From CBDIHP01 sp965279195 (lineage in GTDB: Bacteria; Planctomycetota; Planctomycetia; Isosphaerales; Isosphaeraceae), in contig CBDIHP010000042.1 of the NCBI GenBank assembly GCA_965279195.1, positions 248,001 to 312,000 on the forward strand: DNA of 64,000 nt. The letters are read 5' to 3'. Positions 43,294 through 51,852 of the stretch are shown here, in pieces (the first letter of the stretch is position 1; every line of letters starts with the position of its first letter). The notes below the pieces were generated by a model. It did not search any database. It saw only the letters and a program-made list of their open reading frames with translations, and was not told the DNA's origin. The position numbers and the translations under genes are program-made.

Positions 43294-43336
43294 TTGCGGA
43301 CCAATCTCATGATTCCACAAGAAGATTGGTCCGCAA
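43294..43336. terminator. Hairpin between unknown gene and DtxR-type regulator
   Basis: A perfect 14-bp inverted repeat, TTGCGGACCAATCT and AGATTGGTCCGCAA, with a 15-nt loop. Both adjacent genes are on the minus strand: it lies about 100 bp upstream of the regulator gene and before the 3' end of the 43346 gene. It may be a regulator operator or another small dispersed repeat rather than a terminator, as there is no T run. Confidence 0.4.
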
Positions 43337-43345
43337 AAGCGGTCC

Positions 43346-43804
43346 CTACGGCCGGCAACTCCGGATCGCGTCGAGTCGGTCGGCGAAGGATTCCAGGCCG
43401 GCCGCCGTTACCCCCACTCCGACGAACCATCGCATCGAGCGGTCGACGGCGTCGGGGCGGCAACAGACCCGGTAATGGCCGCCTTCCGACGCGACCTCGA
43501 ACAGGAACTCCCGCTCATCGATCGGCTCGAACCGAAACAGGCTCTCGTCCCCGCGCAGCACGCCCCGGATCCCATCGACGAGCGATTGCAGTTCATCGAT
43601 GGGTTCGGAGTTCAGGAAGAGTGAGAACTCCTCGCCGTCTTCCAGGATGCAGGAACACGGCGGATCGGCCTGGAACCACTCGATGCGATAGGTGATCCAG
43701 CCATCGTCTGAGGGGGGGACGGAGCGGCCGAACTCGAAGCGGACCCGGTTGCGGCCGTCCGCTGAGGCGAGTTCGACGTCGGACCCGTCGGCGATCGGGG
43801 GCAT
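43346..43804 (-). CDS. Unknown 152-residue protein after the methyltransferase
   Basis: I do not recognise it. From MPPIADGSDVELASADGRNR it is acidic, with alternating beta patterns (RVRFEFGRSVPPSDDGWITY, REFLFEVASEGGHYRVCC), one long helix (EPIDELQSLVDGIRGVLRG) and four cysteines. It begins 4 bp after the stop of the RlmI-like gene, so both are on one transcript. There is no signal or membrane segment. A domain like the DUF-type 'CdiI-like' small beta-sandwiches is conceivable but unsupported. Confidence 0.6.
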   Translation of the reverse strand: MPPIADGSDVELASADGRNRVRFEFGRSVPPSDDGWITYRIEWFQADPPCSCILEDGEEFSLFLNSEPIDELQSLVDGIRGVLRGDESLFRFEPIDEREFLFEVASEGGHYRVCCRPDAVDRSMRWFVGVGVTAAGLESFADRLDAIRSCRP

Positions 43805-43808
43805 GCGG

Positions 43809-45158
43809 TCAGACCTCCATCGGGCCGCCGTCGTCGTCGTCGAACCCATCGTCCGCCAGCGGCGACGCCCCTCGCCCGTTGCGCTCGCCGACGCGGATCC
43901 AGACGGCCTTGAGATACGCCCCTTCGAGGGCCTCGATCCCGACCGGGTGGTCCGCCGCCGCGCCCGTGACCGCGAGGATCTGGGCCGATCGCCCGGCCTT
44001 CCGCGCGGCGGCGCGGAGGAGGATCACGAACTCCTCGGGCGAGAGCAGGCCCGAGCAGGAGCAGGTCAGCAGGAGGCCGCCGGGTTCTACACAATTCAGG
44101 GCCAGGACGTTCAGGTCGAAGTATTTGCGCTTGCCGGCGGAGATGTCCAGGCGCGAGGGGATCATCTTTGGCGGGTCGAGCACGACGACGCTGAAGGTCC
44201 TGTCGTTCGCCTGCATCTGCCGCAGGTAGCCGAAGGCGTCGGCCTGGAGGATGTTCGGGCGGACCTGGTTGGCGTTGGCATTGTCGCGGGCCATGGCGAT
44301 GGCCTTCTCGTCGAGGTCGATGCAGGTGACCTCGCTCGCCTTGCCCTTGATCATCGCGTACAGCCCGAACCCTCCGGAGTAGCAGCAGGCGTCGAGTACG
44401 GTCCTGCCCTCGCAGAACCGGGCGAGTTGCACGCGGTTCTCGCGCTGGTCGCAGAAGAACCCGGTCTTGTGGCCCCCCTGGAACTGAACCCGGAACCGGA
44501 CGCCGTTCTCGGCGATCGTGACCCTCGGGGGCAGCTTGAGCGTCGCGATCGGCCGGCCGGGGAAGTCCTCGGCCATGGCGATCTTCTCATCCACATGCAC
44601 CCGCGCGTGGGTCGTCCCCAACCGCTCCGAGAGCAAGGCCAGGATCGGACCGATCCGCTGGTACATCGCCAGGCTGAAGATCTCGACGGATAGCGTGTCG
44701 GCGTAGCGGTCGACGATCAGGCCGGTCAGGCCGTCGGCCTCGGCGTGGATGACGCGGTAGGCGTCGGAGACCTCGTCGAGTTTGAGGAAATCCTTCCTCA
44801 ACGCGATCGCCTGGTCGATCCGGCTCGCCCAGAAGTCGGGGCCGGGCGGGGTGACGCCGGCGGCGAGCATCCGCACGGTGATCTGGGACCGTGAGTTCCA
44901 GAACCCGAACCCGAGCGGCAGGCCGTCGCGGTCGACGACGCGGATCAGGTCGCCGTCGCGGGGCCGGGCCGGGGTGGTCGGCCCGATGACCATCTTGCGG
45001 TAGACGAACGGGTGCAACCCCGCCGATCGCACGGCGACCGTGGGCAGCTCGCCCTCGGGCGTGAGCGAGCGGTCCGGCATGGCATTCGGGGGCGGCTGCG
45101 GCGGGGTGCGTTCAGGGCGGGGCATGAATGAGAGCTTATTAAATTCCAGGTTGATCAT
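43809..45158 (-). CDS. rlmI: 23S rRNA m5C methyltransferase, RlmI-like
   Basis: 449 residues from the ATG giving MINLEFNKLSFMPRPERTPP; internal ATGs at 45125 and 45080 are possible starts. An N-terminal PUA-like domain (HPFVYRKMVIGPTTPARPRD, GLPLGFGFWNSRSQITVRM) and a central EEHEE part lead to the class I methyltransferase: DACCYSGGFGLYAMIKG (SAM), VTCIDLDEKAIAMARDN, FSVVVLDPPKMIPSRLD and LTCSCSGLLSPEEF. Family members methylate C1962 of 23S rRNA. The gene is followed directly by the 43346 unknown gene. Confidence 0.9.
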   Translation of the reverse strand: MINLEFNKLSFMPRPERTPPQPPPNAMPDRSLTPEGELPTVAVRSAGLHPFVYRKMVIGPTTPARPRDGDLIRVVDRDGLPLGFGFWNSRSQITVRMLAAGVTPPGPDFWASRIDQAIALRKDFLKLDEVSDAYRVIHAEADGLTGLIVDRYADTLSVEIFSLAMYQRIGPILALLSERLGTTHARVHVDEKIAMAEDFPGRPIATLKLPPRVTIAENGVRFRVQFQGGHKTGFFCDQRENRVQLARFCEGRTVLDACCYSGGFGLYAMIKGKASEVTCIDLDEKAIAMARDNANANQVRPNILQADAFGYLRQMQANDRTFSVVVLDPPKMIPSRLDISAGKRKYFDLNVLALNCVEPGGLLLTCSCSGLLSPEEFVILLRAAARKAGRSAQILAVTGAAADHPVGIEALEGAYLKAVWIRVGERNGRGASPLADDGFDDDDGGPMEV

Positions 45159-45173
45159 GGCCACATCCTGCGC

Positions 45174-45340
45174 TGGGCGCGGGTCTCCAGACCCCGCCCC
45201 AACCGACGCCGAAGGTGACCACCGGATCGGGTCTCCAGACCCGTTTTGTCCTGGCTGAGGGTACGGGCCTGGAGACCCGATCTTCTGCGGTACGACGCGG
45301 CGGATGTTGGGGCGAGGTCTGGAGACCCGCGCCTGGCGCT
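45174..45340. repeat. Nested inverted repeat, family B copy 1
   Basis: Outer arms: GCGGGTCTCCAGACC near 45179 and GGTCTGGAGACCCGC near 45316, each followed or preceded by CGCCCCAAC/GTTGGGGCG. Inner arms: CGGGTCTCCAGACCCG near 45229 and CGGGCCTGGAGACCCG near 45265. The spacer text (CGAAGG...GACCACCG) is shared with the copy at 61686-61884 read on the opposite strand. Located between genes on the same strand, so it is not a simple convergent terminator. Confidence 0.8.
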
Positions 45341-45399
45341 TGAGGCCTCGCTCAGCGCTTCCGGGCCGCGCCCGATGGTTTCGATCGGAGGAGGAGGGC

Positions 45400-45729
45400 T
45401 TATTCCTCGTCGATCTCGTCATCCTCGGCGTCGATCGCGCCGGGCTCGTTGCGGACGATCCGGCGGAGTCGGACGAGGAGGGAGGTGGCGTAGCGCTGGA
45501 CGGCGAGCTGCTTGGTTAGGACGGCGTCGTTGGCGGCCTCGACGGGGATCTCGGCGAGGAGCCGGAAGGTCTGCGCGAGGCTGGCCCAGCCGATCCGGAG
45601 CGCCTTGGCGTTGTACTCGGGGTCGTTGTCGGCCTCCCTCGCCGCGCGGAGGGCCTGTCGCGCCTTCTTCAATCCCGCCTGGGCCTGCTGAAGCTGGCGC
45701 AAGGCCGTTCCAGAACTCATCGCCGCCAT
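45400..45729 (-). CDS. Unknown conserved-looking 109-residue helical protein
   Basis: From MAAMSSGTALRQLQQAQAGL, a single long alpha-helical protein with heptad-like Leu/Ala spacing (KKARQALRAAREADNDPEYN, RYATSLLVRLRRIVRN) and an acidic tail DAEDDEIDEE. No domain recognised. It is a candidate coiled-coil adaptor. Its start is 103 bp from the divergent clpS start, so they could share a regulatory region. Confidence 0.6.
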   Translation of the reverse strand: MAAMSSGTALRQLQQAQAGLKKARQALRAAREADNDPEYNAKALRIGWASLAQTFRLLAEIPVEAANDAVLTKQLAVQRYATSLLVRLRRIVRNEPGAIDAEDDEIDEE

Positions 45730-45832
45730 GATGTTGACCGATCCCCGGATTGCTTGGCCTGTCCGCGAAGGAAACCTATATTGTAGTGAAGGATGGTCCA
45801 CCGCCGCAACCTGTCCACGAGGCCCGCCCGCC

Positions 45833-46204
45833 ATGGCAATCGACGACGAGCGACCCGACGGCCCGACCGACGCCGTCGTCACCACCACCCGGCCCGCCCC
45901 CCAGCCGGGCACCGACGCCCGCCCCGAGGTCCGCCGCCAGCCGCCGTACCACGTAGTCATCCTCAACGACCAGGAGCATTCCTACGACTACGTGGTCGAG
46001 ATGCTGATGAAGATCTTCAAACACTCGGAGGAGACCGCCGAGACGCTCACCTGGAAGGTCGACCACGAGGGCCGCGCGATCGTTCTGACCACCCACAAGG
46101 AACTCGCCGAACTGAAGCGCGAGCAGGTCCTCTCCTACGGGCCCGACCCCCGCATGGAGATCTCCAAGGGCCCCATCGGCTGCGTCATCGAAGCCAGTGC
46201 CTGA
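45833..46204 (+). CDS. clpS: ATP-dependent Clp protease adaptor ClpS
   Basis: 123 residues from MAIDDERPDGPTDAVVTTTR. The unstructured N-terminal third is longer than in E. coli ClpS. The core PPYHVVILNDQEHSYDYVVE, MLMKIFKHSEETAETL and VDHEGRAIVLTTHKELAELK contains the Asn/Asp pair and the His that read N-end-rule residues. It delivers N-degron substrates to ClpAP. No clpA is adjacent. The gene ends into an inverted repeat and a convergent epimerase gene. Confidence 0.9.
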   Translation: MAIDDERPDGPTDAVVTTTRPAPQPGTDARPEVRRQPPYHVVILNDQEHSYDYVVEMLMKIFKHSEETAETLTWKVDHEGRAIVLTTHKELAELKREQVLSYGPDPRMEISKGPIGCVIEASA

Positions 46205-46207
46205 TTT

Positions 46208-46332
46208 GGAGTGCGGGAGCGGAACTGCCGCTTTCGTGTGGAGGCATCGGCCTGGGCCGGGCCGATGTGACGATCTCGTGGCGTGTGATTCATCCGATCC
46301 GTCCGGAAACGGTAGCTCCGCTCCCGCATTCC
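46208..46332. repeat. Inverted-repeat unit between clpS and the epimerase gene
   Basis: Outer arms GGAGTGCGGGAGCGGA (46208-46223) and AGCTCCGCTCCCGCATTCC (46314-46332) with a smaller inner palindrome around CATCGGCCTGGGCCGGGCCGATG (about 46243-46267; arms CATCGGCC/GGCCGATG). It occupies nearly all of the space between convergent stops at 46204 and 46340. The outer edges resemble those of family A (GGAGTGCGG), but the interior differs, so it may be a distant relative. Confidence 0.65.
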
Positions 46333-46339
46333 GGCGGGG

Positions 46340-47188
46340 TCAGCCCAGCGCGGCGGGGAGGCCAGTGGTGATGTCAGGGTAGGTCAGGACGACGCCAAGC
46401 TCGTCCTTCATGCGAGTGTTGCGGACCCGCTTGTTCGCCTCCTCCCTCGCCGCCTCGGGGGAGCCGGGCGCGGGGGGGATGAAACGGGGCGGGGCGACCT
46501 TCAGGAACTCCGCGATCGTGCCGTAGTATTCGGTCCGGTGCACGGGGCGGTCGTCGCTCACGATGTACAGCGAACCGGCTTTGCCACGCTCCAGCGCGGC
46601 GACGGCCGCCGTCGCGGCGTCGTCGATGTGGATCACGTTCAGGAACTTGTCCGGTTGGCCGACGATCGGCTCGCCCTTCTCGATGGCCGTCTTGCGGATC
46701 ACCCGATCCGGGCCGTAGAGCCCCGCGAACCGCAGGATCACCAGGGGCACTCCCAGGCCGCGCAGGTAGTCCTCCGCCTCCAGGCAAACCTTGCCCGACT
46801 CGTGTCTCGGCTCGGCCGGCGAGTCCTCGTCCACCCAGTCCGCGTCGCGCCCATAGACGCCCGTCGAGCTGGCGTAGACGACCTTCCCCACCCGGCCTTC
46901 CATGCGTCCCATGACGGCCTTGAGACCGTCGACATAGACCGCCCGCATCGGAATCCCGGCCGTGCGGTCGAACCCCACGCAATAGAGCATGCGGTCGACG
47001 CCCGGGAGCGCGTCGAGCGTCTCCGGGCGGGTCACGTCGGCGAGGACCGGCTCGATCCCCCAGGCCCGGATGGCCTCGCTTCCCCGCTCCGAGCGGCTGG
47101 TCCCGAAGACGACCTCGCCCCGATCGGCCAGCACCTTGCCCACGCGTCGACCCAAAAAACCGCAGCCGACGATCAGGGTGCTCGACAT
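46340..47188 (-). CDS. NAD(P)-binding epimerase/reductase, YeeZ-like SDR
   Basis: 282 residues. Rossmann start TLIVGCGFLGRRVGKVLADR (GxxGxxG), RMLYCVGFDRTAGIPM, VVYASSTGVYG with the catalytic-type S-S-T and a Y in DWVDED...(SGKVCLEAE instead of a canonical YxxxK), and FLNVIHIDDAATAAVAAL. This matches YeeZ/YbjT-like single-domain SDRs in bacteria, substrate unknown. The start overlaps the ruvX stop by one base, so it follows ruvX in an operon. Confidence 0.85.
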   Translation of the reverse strand: MSSTLIVGCGFLGRRVGKVLADRGEVVFGTSRSERGSEAIRAWGIEPVLADVTRPETLDALPGVDRMLYCVGFDRTAGIPMRAVYVDGLKAVMGRMEGRVGKVVYASSTGVYGRDADWVDEDSPAEPRHESGKVCLEAEDYLRGLGVPLVILRFAGLYGPDRVIRKTAIEKGEPIVGQPDKFLNVIHIDDAATAAVAALERGKAGSLYIVSDDRPVHRTEYYGTIAEFLKVAPPRFIPPAPGSPEAAREEANKRVRNTRMKDELGVVLTYPDITTGLPAALG

Positions 47189-47685
47189 CAGTCGTCCTTC
47201 GCTTCCTTCGGGGGCTCATCGGCCAGTGGGGCCCCGAGGGTCGAGACGTCGATCGACTCGGGGCAGCCGTCGTCCAGGTAGTTCTGGAGCAGGATCCGCG
47301 CGGCGAGCATGTCGACCTTGGCCTTGCGGTCCTTCGACTTCAGGCCCGCCGACCGCATCGCCGCATCGGCCTCGGCCGTGCTGTACCGCTCATCATAGTA
47401 GGCGACCGGACACCCCGTCGTCTCGGCCAGCCAGGTTCCCCACTCGCGGACCTTCACCGCCAGCGTCCCCGCGTTGCCGCTGGTGTGGAACGGGAACCCC
47501 AGGACAATCCGCTCCGCGTCGTTCTCTTCCACGAGCCTCTTGAAGTAACGCGCATCCTGGATTGCGTCGCGCCGCCCGTAGACCTCGACCGGCGTGGCGA
47601 TCTTCTTGCGGAAGTCGCTCACCGCCACCCCCACGCGGCGGAGGCCGAAGTCGATTCCGAGGATGCGGGTGAGATGTTCGGGCAT
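47188..47685 (-). CDS. ruvX: Putative pre-16S rRNA nuclease / Holliday junction resolvase-like (YqgF)
   Basis: 165 residues from MPEHLTRILGIDFGLRRVGV; 15 further codons upstream are unlikely. RNase-H fold with the first Asp in ILGIDFGLRRVGVAVSD, the motif IVLGFPFHTSGNAG, YYDERYSTAEADAAM and a last Asp in KAKVDMLAARILLQNYLD. YqgF proteins trim the 5' end of 16S rRNA in E. coli, and a Holliday-junction function was proposed earlier. Overlaps the epimerase start by one base. Confidence 0.92.
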   Translation of the reverse strand: MPEHLTRILGIDFGLRRVGVAVSDFRKKIATPVEVYGRRDAIQDARYFKRLVEENDAERIVLGFPFHTSGNAGTLAVKVREWGTWLAETTGCPVAYYDERYSTAEADAAMRSAGLKSKDRKAKVDMLAARILLQNYLDDGCPESIDVSTLGAPLADEPPKEAKDD

Positions 47686-47755
47686 GGGGCCGACGGGTGC
47701 TAGTCGATGGGTGATGGGGGATGGGGACAATTGAAGGCGTGTCGCGGGTGCGGAA

Positions 47756-47932
47756 GCGCTGGGCGCGAGTCTCCCGACACCGCCCCAACCGTGGCCCCGT
47801 CGTACTACAAGCCCCGGTCTCCAGACCCTTTGTATCTTGATCCGAGGAGCCGGTCTGGAGACCGGGTTGGCCGATCTCGCGCGTCAACGATTGGGGCGGC
47901 GTCGGGAGACCCGCGCCCAGCACTTCCGGGCC
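47756..47932. repeat. Nested inverted repeat, family B copy 2 with covarying arms
   Basis: Same frame as the copy at 45174 but with a different outer word: GCGCGAGTCTCCCGACACCGCCCCAAC is now partnered by a downstream GTCGGGAGACCCGCGC (CCCGA/TCGGG instead of CCAGA/TCTGG). Inner arms keep CCGGTCTCCAGACC near 47815 and GGTCTGGAGACCGGG near 47851. Complementary changes in both arms indicate that pairing is maintained. Positioned between the ruvX start and the 3' end of the nucleotidyltransferase gene. Confidence 0.8.
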
Positions 47933-47975
47933 GCGTGTACTGAGAAACGGCCGAAAAAATCGCCAGGTCGAAGTG

Positions 47976-49055
47976 TCAGAGCGTCTCGCCGTGGCCAGCC
48001 TTGTCGAGGCCCTCGACGAGCGCCTTGAGCTTGTCGAGCTGGTCTCGCCTGGCGACGAGCGTCGCGCCGCCGGACTGGACGATCACGACGTCCTCCAGGC
48101 CGAGGGTGGCGATCAGGCCGCCGTCGTCGGAGACGATGATCGAGTTCTTCGTCTCGACCGGCAGCACCTTCCCCTGGATGGTGTTGCCCGAGGCGTCGGG
48201 TTCGACCAGCGCCGTCAGGGCCCGCCAGTCGCCGACGTCGTTCCAGTCGTAGACCACTTCGAGGACGCGGACGTTCGGCGCCTTCTCCATTACGGCCTTG
48301 TCGATGGGGATCTTCTCCATCGACGGATACTCGCGGGCGATGGCGGCGGCCTCATCCGGGGTGCCGAGCGCCTCGCCCACGCGCATCAACGAGGCGTACA
48401 GATTGGGACGGTGGACGGCGAGGGCGTCGAGGATAGCCTTGGCACGCCAGAGAAAAATGCCGGAGTTCCAGGCGAAGTTCCCCGAGGCGATGAACTGCTC
48501 GGCCGTGGCCCGATCGGGCTTCTCGCGGAACTGGACGACCTTGTTCAGGGCGATCCCCATCGGCCGGCCGAGTTCCTCGCCGCGCTCGATGTAGCCGTAG
48601 CCGGTCTCGGGCCGGGTCGGGCGGATGCCGAAGGTGACGAACGTGGTCGGATCGGCGTCGATGACGTCGACGGCGGCCTGGACCGTCTTGCGGAAGGTCT
48701 CGGCCGGCGTGATGACGTGGTCGGCCGGCATGACCACCATCGTGCCGTCCGGATCGGCCTTGTGGACGATGAGCGCCGCCAGCCCGACGCACGCCGCCGT
48801 GTCGCGCGGGCAGGGCTCGCCGACGATGTGCCCGGCGGGGAGGTCCGGCAACTGGGCGGCCGTGCCCGCCGCCTGATCTGACCCGGTGATGATGTAGGTG
48901 CGGGCCGCGGGGACCAGCGGCTCGATCCGCGCGACGGTCTGCTGGAGCATCGTCGCGTCGCCGTAGAGCTTCAGCAATTGCTTCGGCCGGTTGCGGCGGC
49001 TCTTGGGCCAGAACCTCGTCCCACTCCCACCGGCCATCACGACGGCGTGCAGCAT
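47976..49055 (-). CDS. manC: Mannose-1-phosphate guanylyltransferase
   Basis: 359 residues. The nucleotidyltransferase signature VVMAGGSGTRFWPKSRRNRPKQLLKL, binding region EPCPRDTAACVGLAAL, PADHVI, GYGYIERGEE and FREKPDRATAEQFIASGNFAWNSG are typical of GDP-mannose pyrophosphorylases. The C-terminal isomerase domain of bifunctional ManC/AlgA is not present, so only GTP + mannose-1-P to GDP-mannose is predicted. The product feeds glycan or LPS synthesis. It lies beside another sugar nucleotidyltransferase on the same strand. Confidence 0.92.
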   Translation of the reverse strand: MLHAVVMAGGSGTRFWPKSRRNRPKQLLKLYGDATMLQQTVARIEPLVPAARTYIITGSDQAAGTAAQLPDLPAGHIVGEPCPRDTAACVGLAALIVHKADPDGTMVVMPADHVITPAETFRKTVQAAVDVIDADPTTFVTFGIRPTRPETGYGYIERGEELGRPMGIALNKVVQFREKPDRATAEQFIASGNFAWNSGIFLWRAKAILDALAVHRPNLYASLMRVGEALGTPDEAAAIAREYPSMEKIPIDKAVMEKAPNVRVLEVVYDWNDVGDWRALTALVEPDASGNTIQGKVLPVETKNSIIVSDDGGLIATLGLEDVVIVQSGGATLVARRDQLDKLKALVEGLDKAGHGETL

Positions 49056-49126
49056 ATCCCGCTCGATTCCTGAAGCGTTGCGACTCGAAGGCGATCCGTC
49101 ACGTATCCTGCTATTCGCGTCGAGAC

Positions 49127-50557
49127 TCAGCGGAGCGACAGCGGCCCGTCTACAACCATCCCCGGCTCGATCTTCGACTTCAGCTCCGAGCCGTCCAGGG
49201 CGAAGAGGGGGCTGATCTCGATGAAGAACGGGATCGTGCCGTCGGACCTCCGCGACACCGTCGCCCCGGCCGATTCGAGCCAGTCGGCGAAGTTCTCGGT
49301 CATCCGCTGCCGGACGCTCGCCGGCGAGTCGGAACCGGTCGCGTTCTTGAGCGGCTCGAATTCGATCGACCGGTCCGTCTCGACCATCGCCCAGCGCTCG
49401 GCCAGGGGCAATGCGTCGAAGATGAACCGTTCAAATTTCACCGCGTTGGGCGACGACGGCTTCACCGGCCCGCCGGTCTCGTCGAGGAACTCGACCTTCT
49501 TGATCGCACGGTGGAACGGCAGCCGGGTCGAGCCGTGGACCAGGCGCTCGATGAACGACCGTTCGAGGATGTGGACCGCGATGCTGCCGGCCCACAGCTC
49601 CAGGCGGCCGTCGGCCTCCCGGCGCTCGGCGAGGCTGGCGGGGAGGTCGGAATACTCGATCACCTGGGGCGTCCCGGCGAGCCGGACGACCACGCCCACC
49701 TTCTCGTCGGGGTTGATCTTCTCGATGACCTTAAACGACATCTCGGCGTCGACCTGCCGGTGCAGCCCGAGGAACGCCGGGTCGGCGATCTTCACCAGGG
49801 GGTTGTCGACCTGGAAGTAGAAGATCGTGCGGATCCCGCGCGACTTCATCTCGTCGAGGCAACTCGGCCCGCCGTCCGTCCCGGGCTGGGCGAGGGCGTA
49901 GAGCGTGCCGCCGTGGCCGTCGGGGCTGAGGGCAAGGTGGTCCTTCGCGGCGAGCAGGATCTGGCCCGTCTCGCGGTCGACGGCCGGCATCTGGCCCTGG
50001 ACGAAGAACCGCACCCGGGGCAGGCTGAAGTTGTCGTGGCCCTCGAAGAACGAGACGGTCGCCTCGTGGTTCTCCGGGCTGGTCATCACGTACAACGGGA
50101 TCGGCTTTCCGTGCCGCCGGGAGAGGGCGACGATCTTCTCGGCGTGGATCTGGAAGAGGCTCGTCTCGTGGATCGGGCCGATTGGATACGTGCCCTTGGG
50201 CCCGTCGAACCCGAGCCGGGTCCCCTGGCCGCCCGCGACCAGCACGACGGCGACCTCGCCCGCCGCGAGCGCGGCCTCGCCCAGCTCGGCGACCTTCCTG
50301 CGGGTCGAGCGCTCGGCGTCGGTCTGGGGCAGCCGGGAGACCTCGACCGGCTCGACGCGGTCGTAGGAGACGGCGGCCTCGGCCCCGTCCCCCTTGACGA
50401 AGGCGGCGACGAGCCCGTCGATCTCGTCGAGGTCGAGCCCCTCGATCTCGGCCGAGAGCCTGGCCCTGGCGCGGTCGTCGAGTTCGTTCCACCAGCGTAG
50501 GAGGTGGCCTTGTCCGTGGCGGGCGAGGCGGTCCTGGAACGACGGGTCAACCGGCAT
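49127..50557 (-). CDS. UDPGP-family sugar nucleotidyltransferase (UAP/AGX-like)
   Basis: 476 residues from MPVDPSFQDRLARHGQGHLL; further upstream is overlapped by non-conserved text. It has the eukaryote-like UDP-GlcNAc pyrophosphorylase motif VVLVAGGQGTRLGFDGPKGT, PLYVMTSPENHEATVSFFEG, FFVQGQMPAVDRETGQILLA, SPDGHGGTLYAL, FYFQVDNPLVKIADPAFLGL and NAVKFERFIFDALPLAE. Likely UTP + hexosamine-1-P (or GalNAc/Glc-1-P) to UDP-sugar. This AGX-type enzyme occurs in planctomycetes and chlamydiae in place of or beside GlmU. It may supply precursors for lipid A or peptidoglycan-like polymers. Confidence 0.9.
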   Translation of the reverse strand: MPVDPSFQDRLARHGQGHLLRWWNELDDRARARLSAEIEGLDLDEIDGLVAAFVKGDGAEAAVSYDRVEPVEVSRLPQTDAERSTRRKVAELGEAALAAGEVAVVLVAGGQGTRLGFDGPKGTYPIGPIHETSLFQIHAEKIVALSRRHGKPIPLYVMTSPENHEATVSFFEGHDNFSLPRVRFFVQGQMPAVDRETGQILLAAKDHLALSPDGHGGTLYALAQPGTDGGPSCLDEMKSRGIRTIFYFQVDNPLVKIADPAFLGLHRQVDAEMSFKVIEKINPDEKVGVVVRLAGTPQVIEYSDLPASLAERREADGRLELWAGSIAVHILERSFIERLVHGSTRLPFHRAIKKVEFLDETGGPVKPSSPNAVKFERFIFDALPLAERWAMVETDRSIEFEPLKNATGSDSPASVRQRMTENFADWLESAGATVSRRSDGTIPFFIEISPLFALDGSELKSKIEPGMVVDGPLSLR

Positions 50558-50639
50558 TTCGTGCGCTCTCCAGTCGGGGCCGGCGCCGAGGATGGCCGGC
50601 CTGCGGTCGCTGCGAGTCTCGTGCCCGGGGCCGACCGCC

Positions 50640-51416
50640 TCAGAACTCCAGGCTGAGCCCATCGTAGGCGAGGGACACACCTTCGGGCAAGGTTGCCTCG
50701 ACCTCGGCGTGACCGAAGACGTGCGATAAGTGCGTCAAATACGCATGTTTCGGCCGCAAGGTGGCAACCACCGCGAGCGCCTCGTCAAGGCTGAAGTGCG
50801 TCGGGTGGCTCTCGAACCGCAGCGCGTCCAGGATCAGGACGTCCAGCCCTTGGAGCCGTTCCATCGACTCCTCCGGTATCCTGTTGACATCCGTGCAGTA
50901 CGCCAGGTTGCCGACTCGATAGCCGAGCACCTGGAACCGGCCGTGCTCCAGCCGGACGGGCATCACCCGCTCGCCGAGGACTTCGAACTCCTCGTAAGGC
51001 CGGACCCGCTCGAACCGGATCCTGGGCACCCCTCCGGCGGGGATCTTCTGCGCGTGGTCGCTGAAGGCGTAGTGGAACACGCGCCGGATGTCGTCCTCGG
51101 TGGCGTCCTCGCAGAAGATCGGGACAGGGCCGCCGATGGCTTTGGGGAACAATCGGGCGTCGTCGAGCCCGAAAAGATGGTCGGCGTGGGCGTGGGTGTA
51201 CGCGATCGCGTGAACGTGTCCTATCTTTTCCCTGAGGAGCTGCAGGCGCATCTCCGGCGTGGTGTCGATCAGCAGGTTCCCCGCGGGGAACTGGAACAGC
51301 ACGCTGGGCCGGGTGCGCGAGTCACGGGGGTCGGTGGAGAGGCAGACCGGGCAGTCGCAGCCGAGGACGGGGACGCCCGTCGAGGTCCCGCTGCCGAGGA
51401 AGATCAATCGCCTCAC
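50640..51416 (-). CDS. MBL-fold metallohydrolase (PhnP-like)
   Basis: 258 residues. LIFLGSGTSTGVPVLGCDCP starts the fold. The metal ligands are in AYTHAHADHLFGLDD (HxHxDH). A His sits in RLEHGRFQVLGYRVG, an Asp in YCTDVN and a final His in AYLTHLSHVFGHAEVE. The close similarity to PhnP (phosphoribosyl cyclic phosphodiesterase of the phosphonate pathway) is in the fold and the Cys-rich start (CDCPVC). No phn genes are present here, so a general cyclic phosphodiesterase role is more cautious. Confidence 0.88.
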   Translation of the reverse strand: MRRLIFLGSGTSTGVPVLGCDCPVCLSTDPRDSRTRPSVLFQFPAGNLLIDTTPEMRLQLLREKIGHVHAIAYTHAHADHLFGLDDARLFPKAIGGPVPIFCEDATEDDIRRVFHYAFSDHAQKIPAGGVPRIRFERVRPYEEFEVLGERVMPVRLEHGRFQVLGYRVGNLAYCTDVNRIPEESMERLQGLDVLILDALRFESHPTHFSLDEALAVVATLRPKHAYLTHLSHVFGHAEVEATLPEGVSLAYDGLSLEF

Positions 51417-51852
51417 GCCATTCGCCCCACGCCATGCCCCGCGACCGCTCGGGCTCCGCCCCGATCGCCGCGCCCACCATGGTACCAGAACTCCCCCTCC
51501 CCGCGAGTGGCCCCGCCCGGACTCGTGTGTCTACCGGGCCTGTCCGATTTCTCAGACACACGCCCGATCATCCCGGGATTGTCCAGATGGATTGCCCCAG
51601 ATTGAGAATTGAGCAAAAGCGGCGGCTTCCGATCTCATTGCTGCAAACCATTTTCTTCTAGTGGGTTGTGCGAAATCATGCGGGCCGCAGTGGGGTTCGA
51701 CGGGTGAGAGGCGCTCGATTTGCACTCAAGGGGAATTGTCCAACGAGACCGCGAAGTGGCGGGCGGGGGACGTCCCCGGGGACGACGTGCCCGGGCGGGG
51801 TTCGCGGGCGTCCAGGGGCGGACACGAGGCCGTGTGCGCCGAGGGGGCAACG
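51417..51852. other. Divergent intergenic region before the H-NOX operon
   Basis: 436 bp without a gene, between the divergent MBL-hydrolase and H-NOX starts. A comparatively AT-rich part at about 51590-51665 (TTGAGAATTGAGCAAAAG, CAAACCATTTTCTTCTAG) is the likely promoter area. TGTGTCT...AGACACA (51527-51560) forms a loose inverted repeat. No motif of a known NO- or redox-responsive regulator is recognisable. Confidence 0.4.
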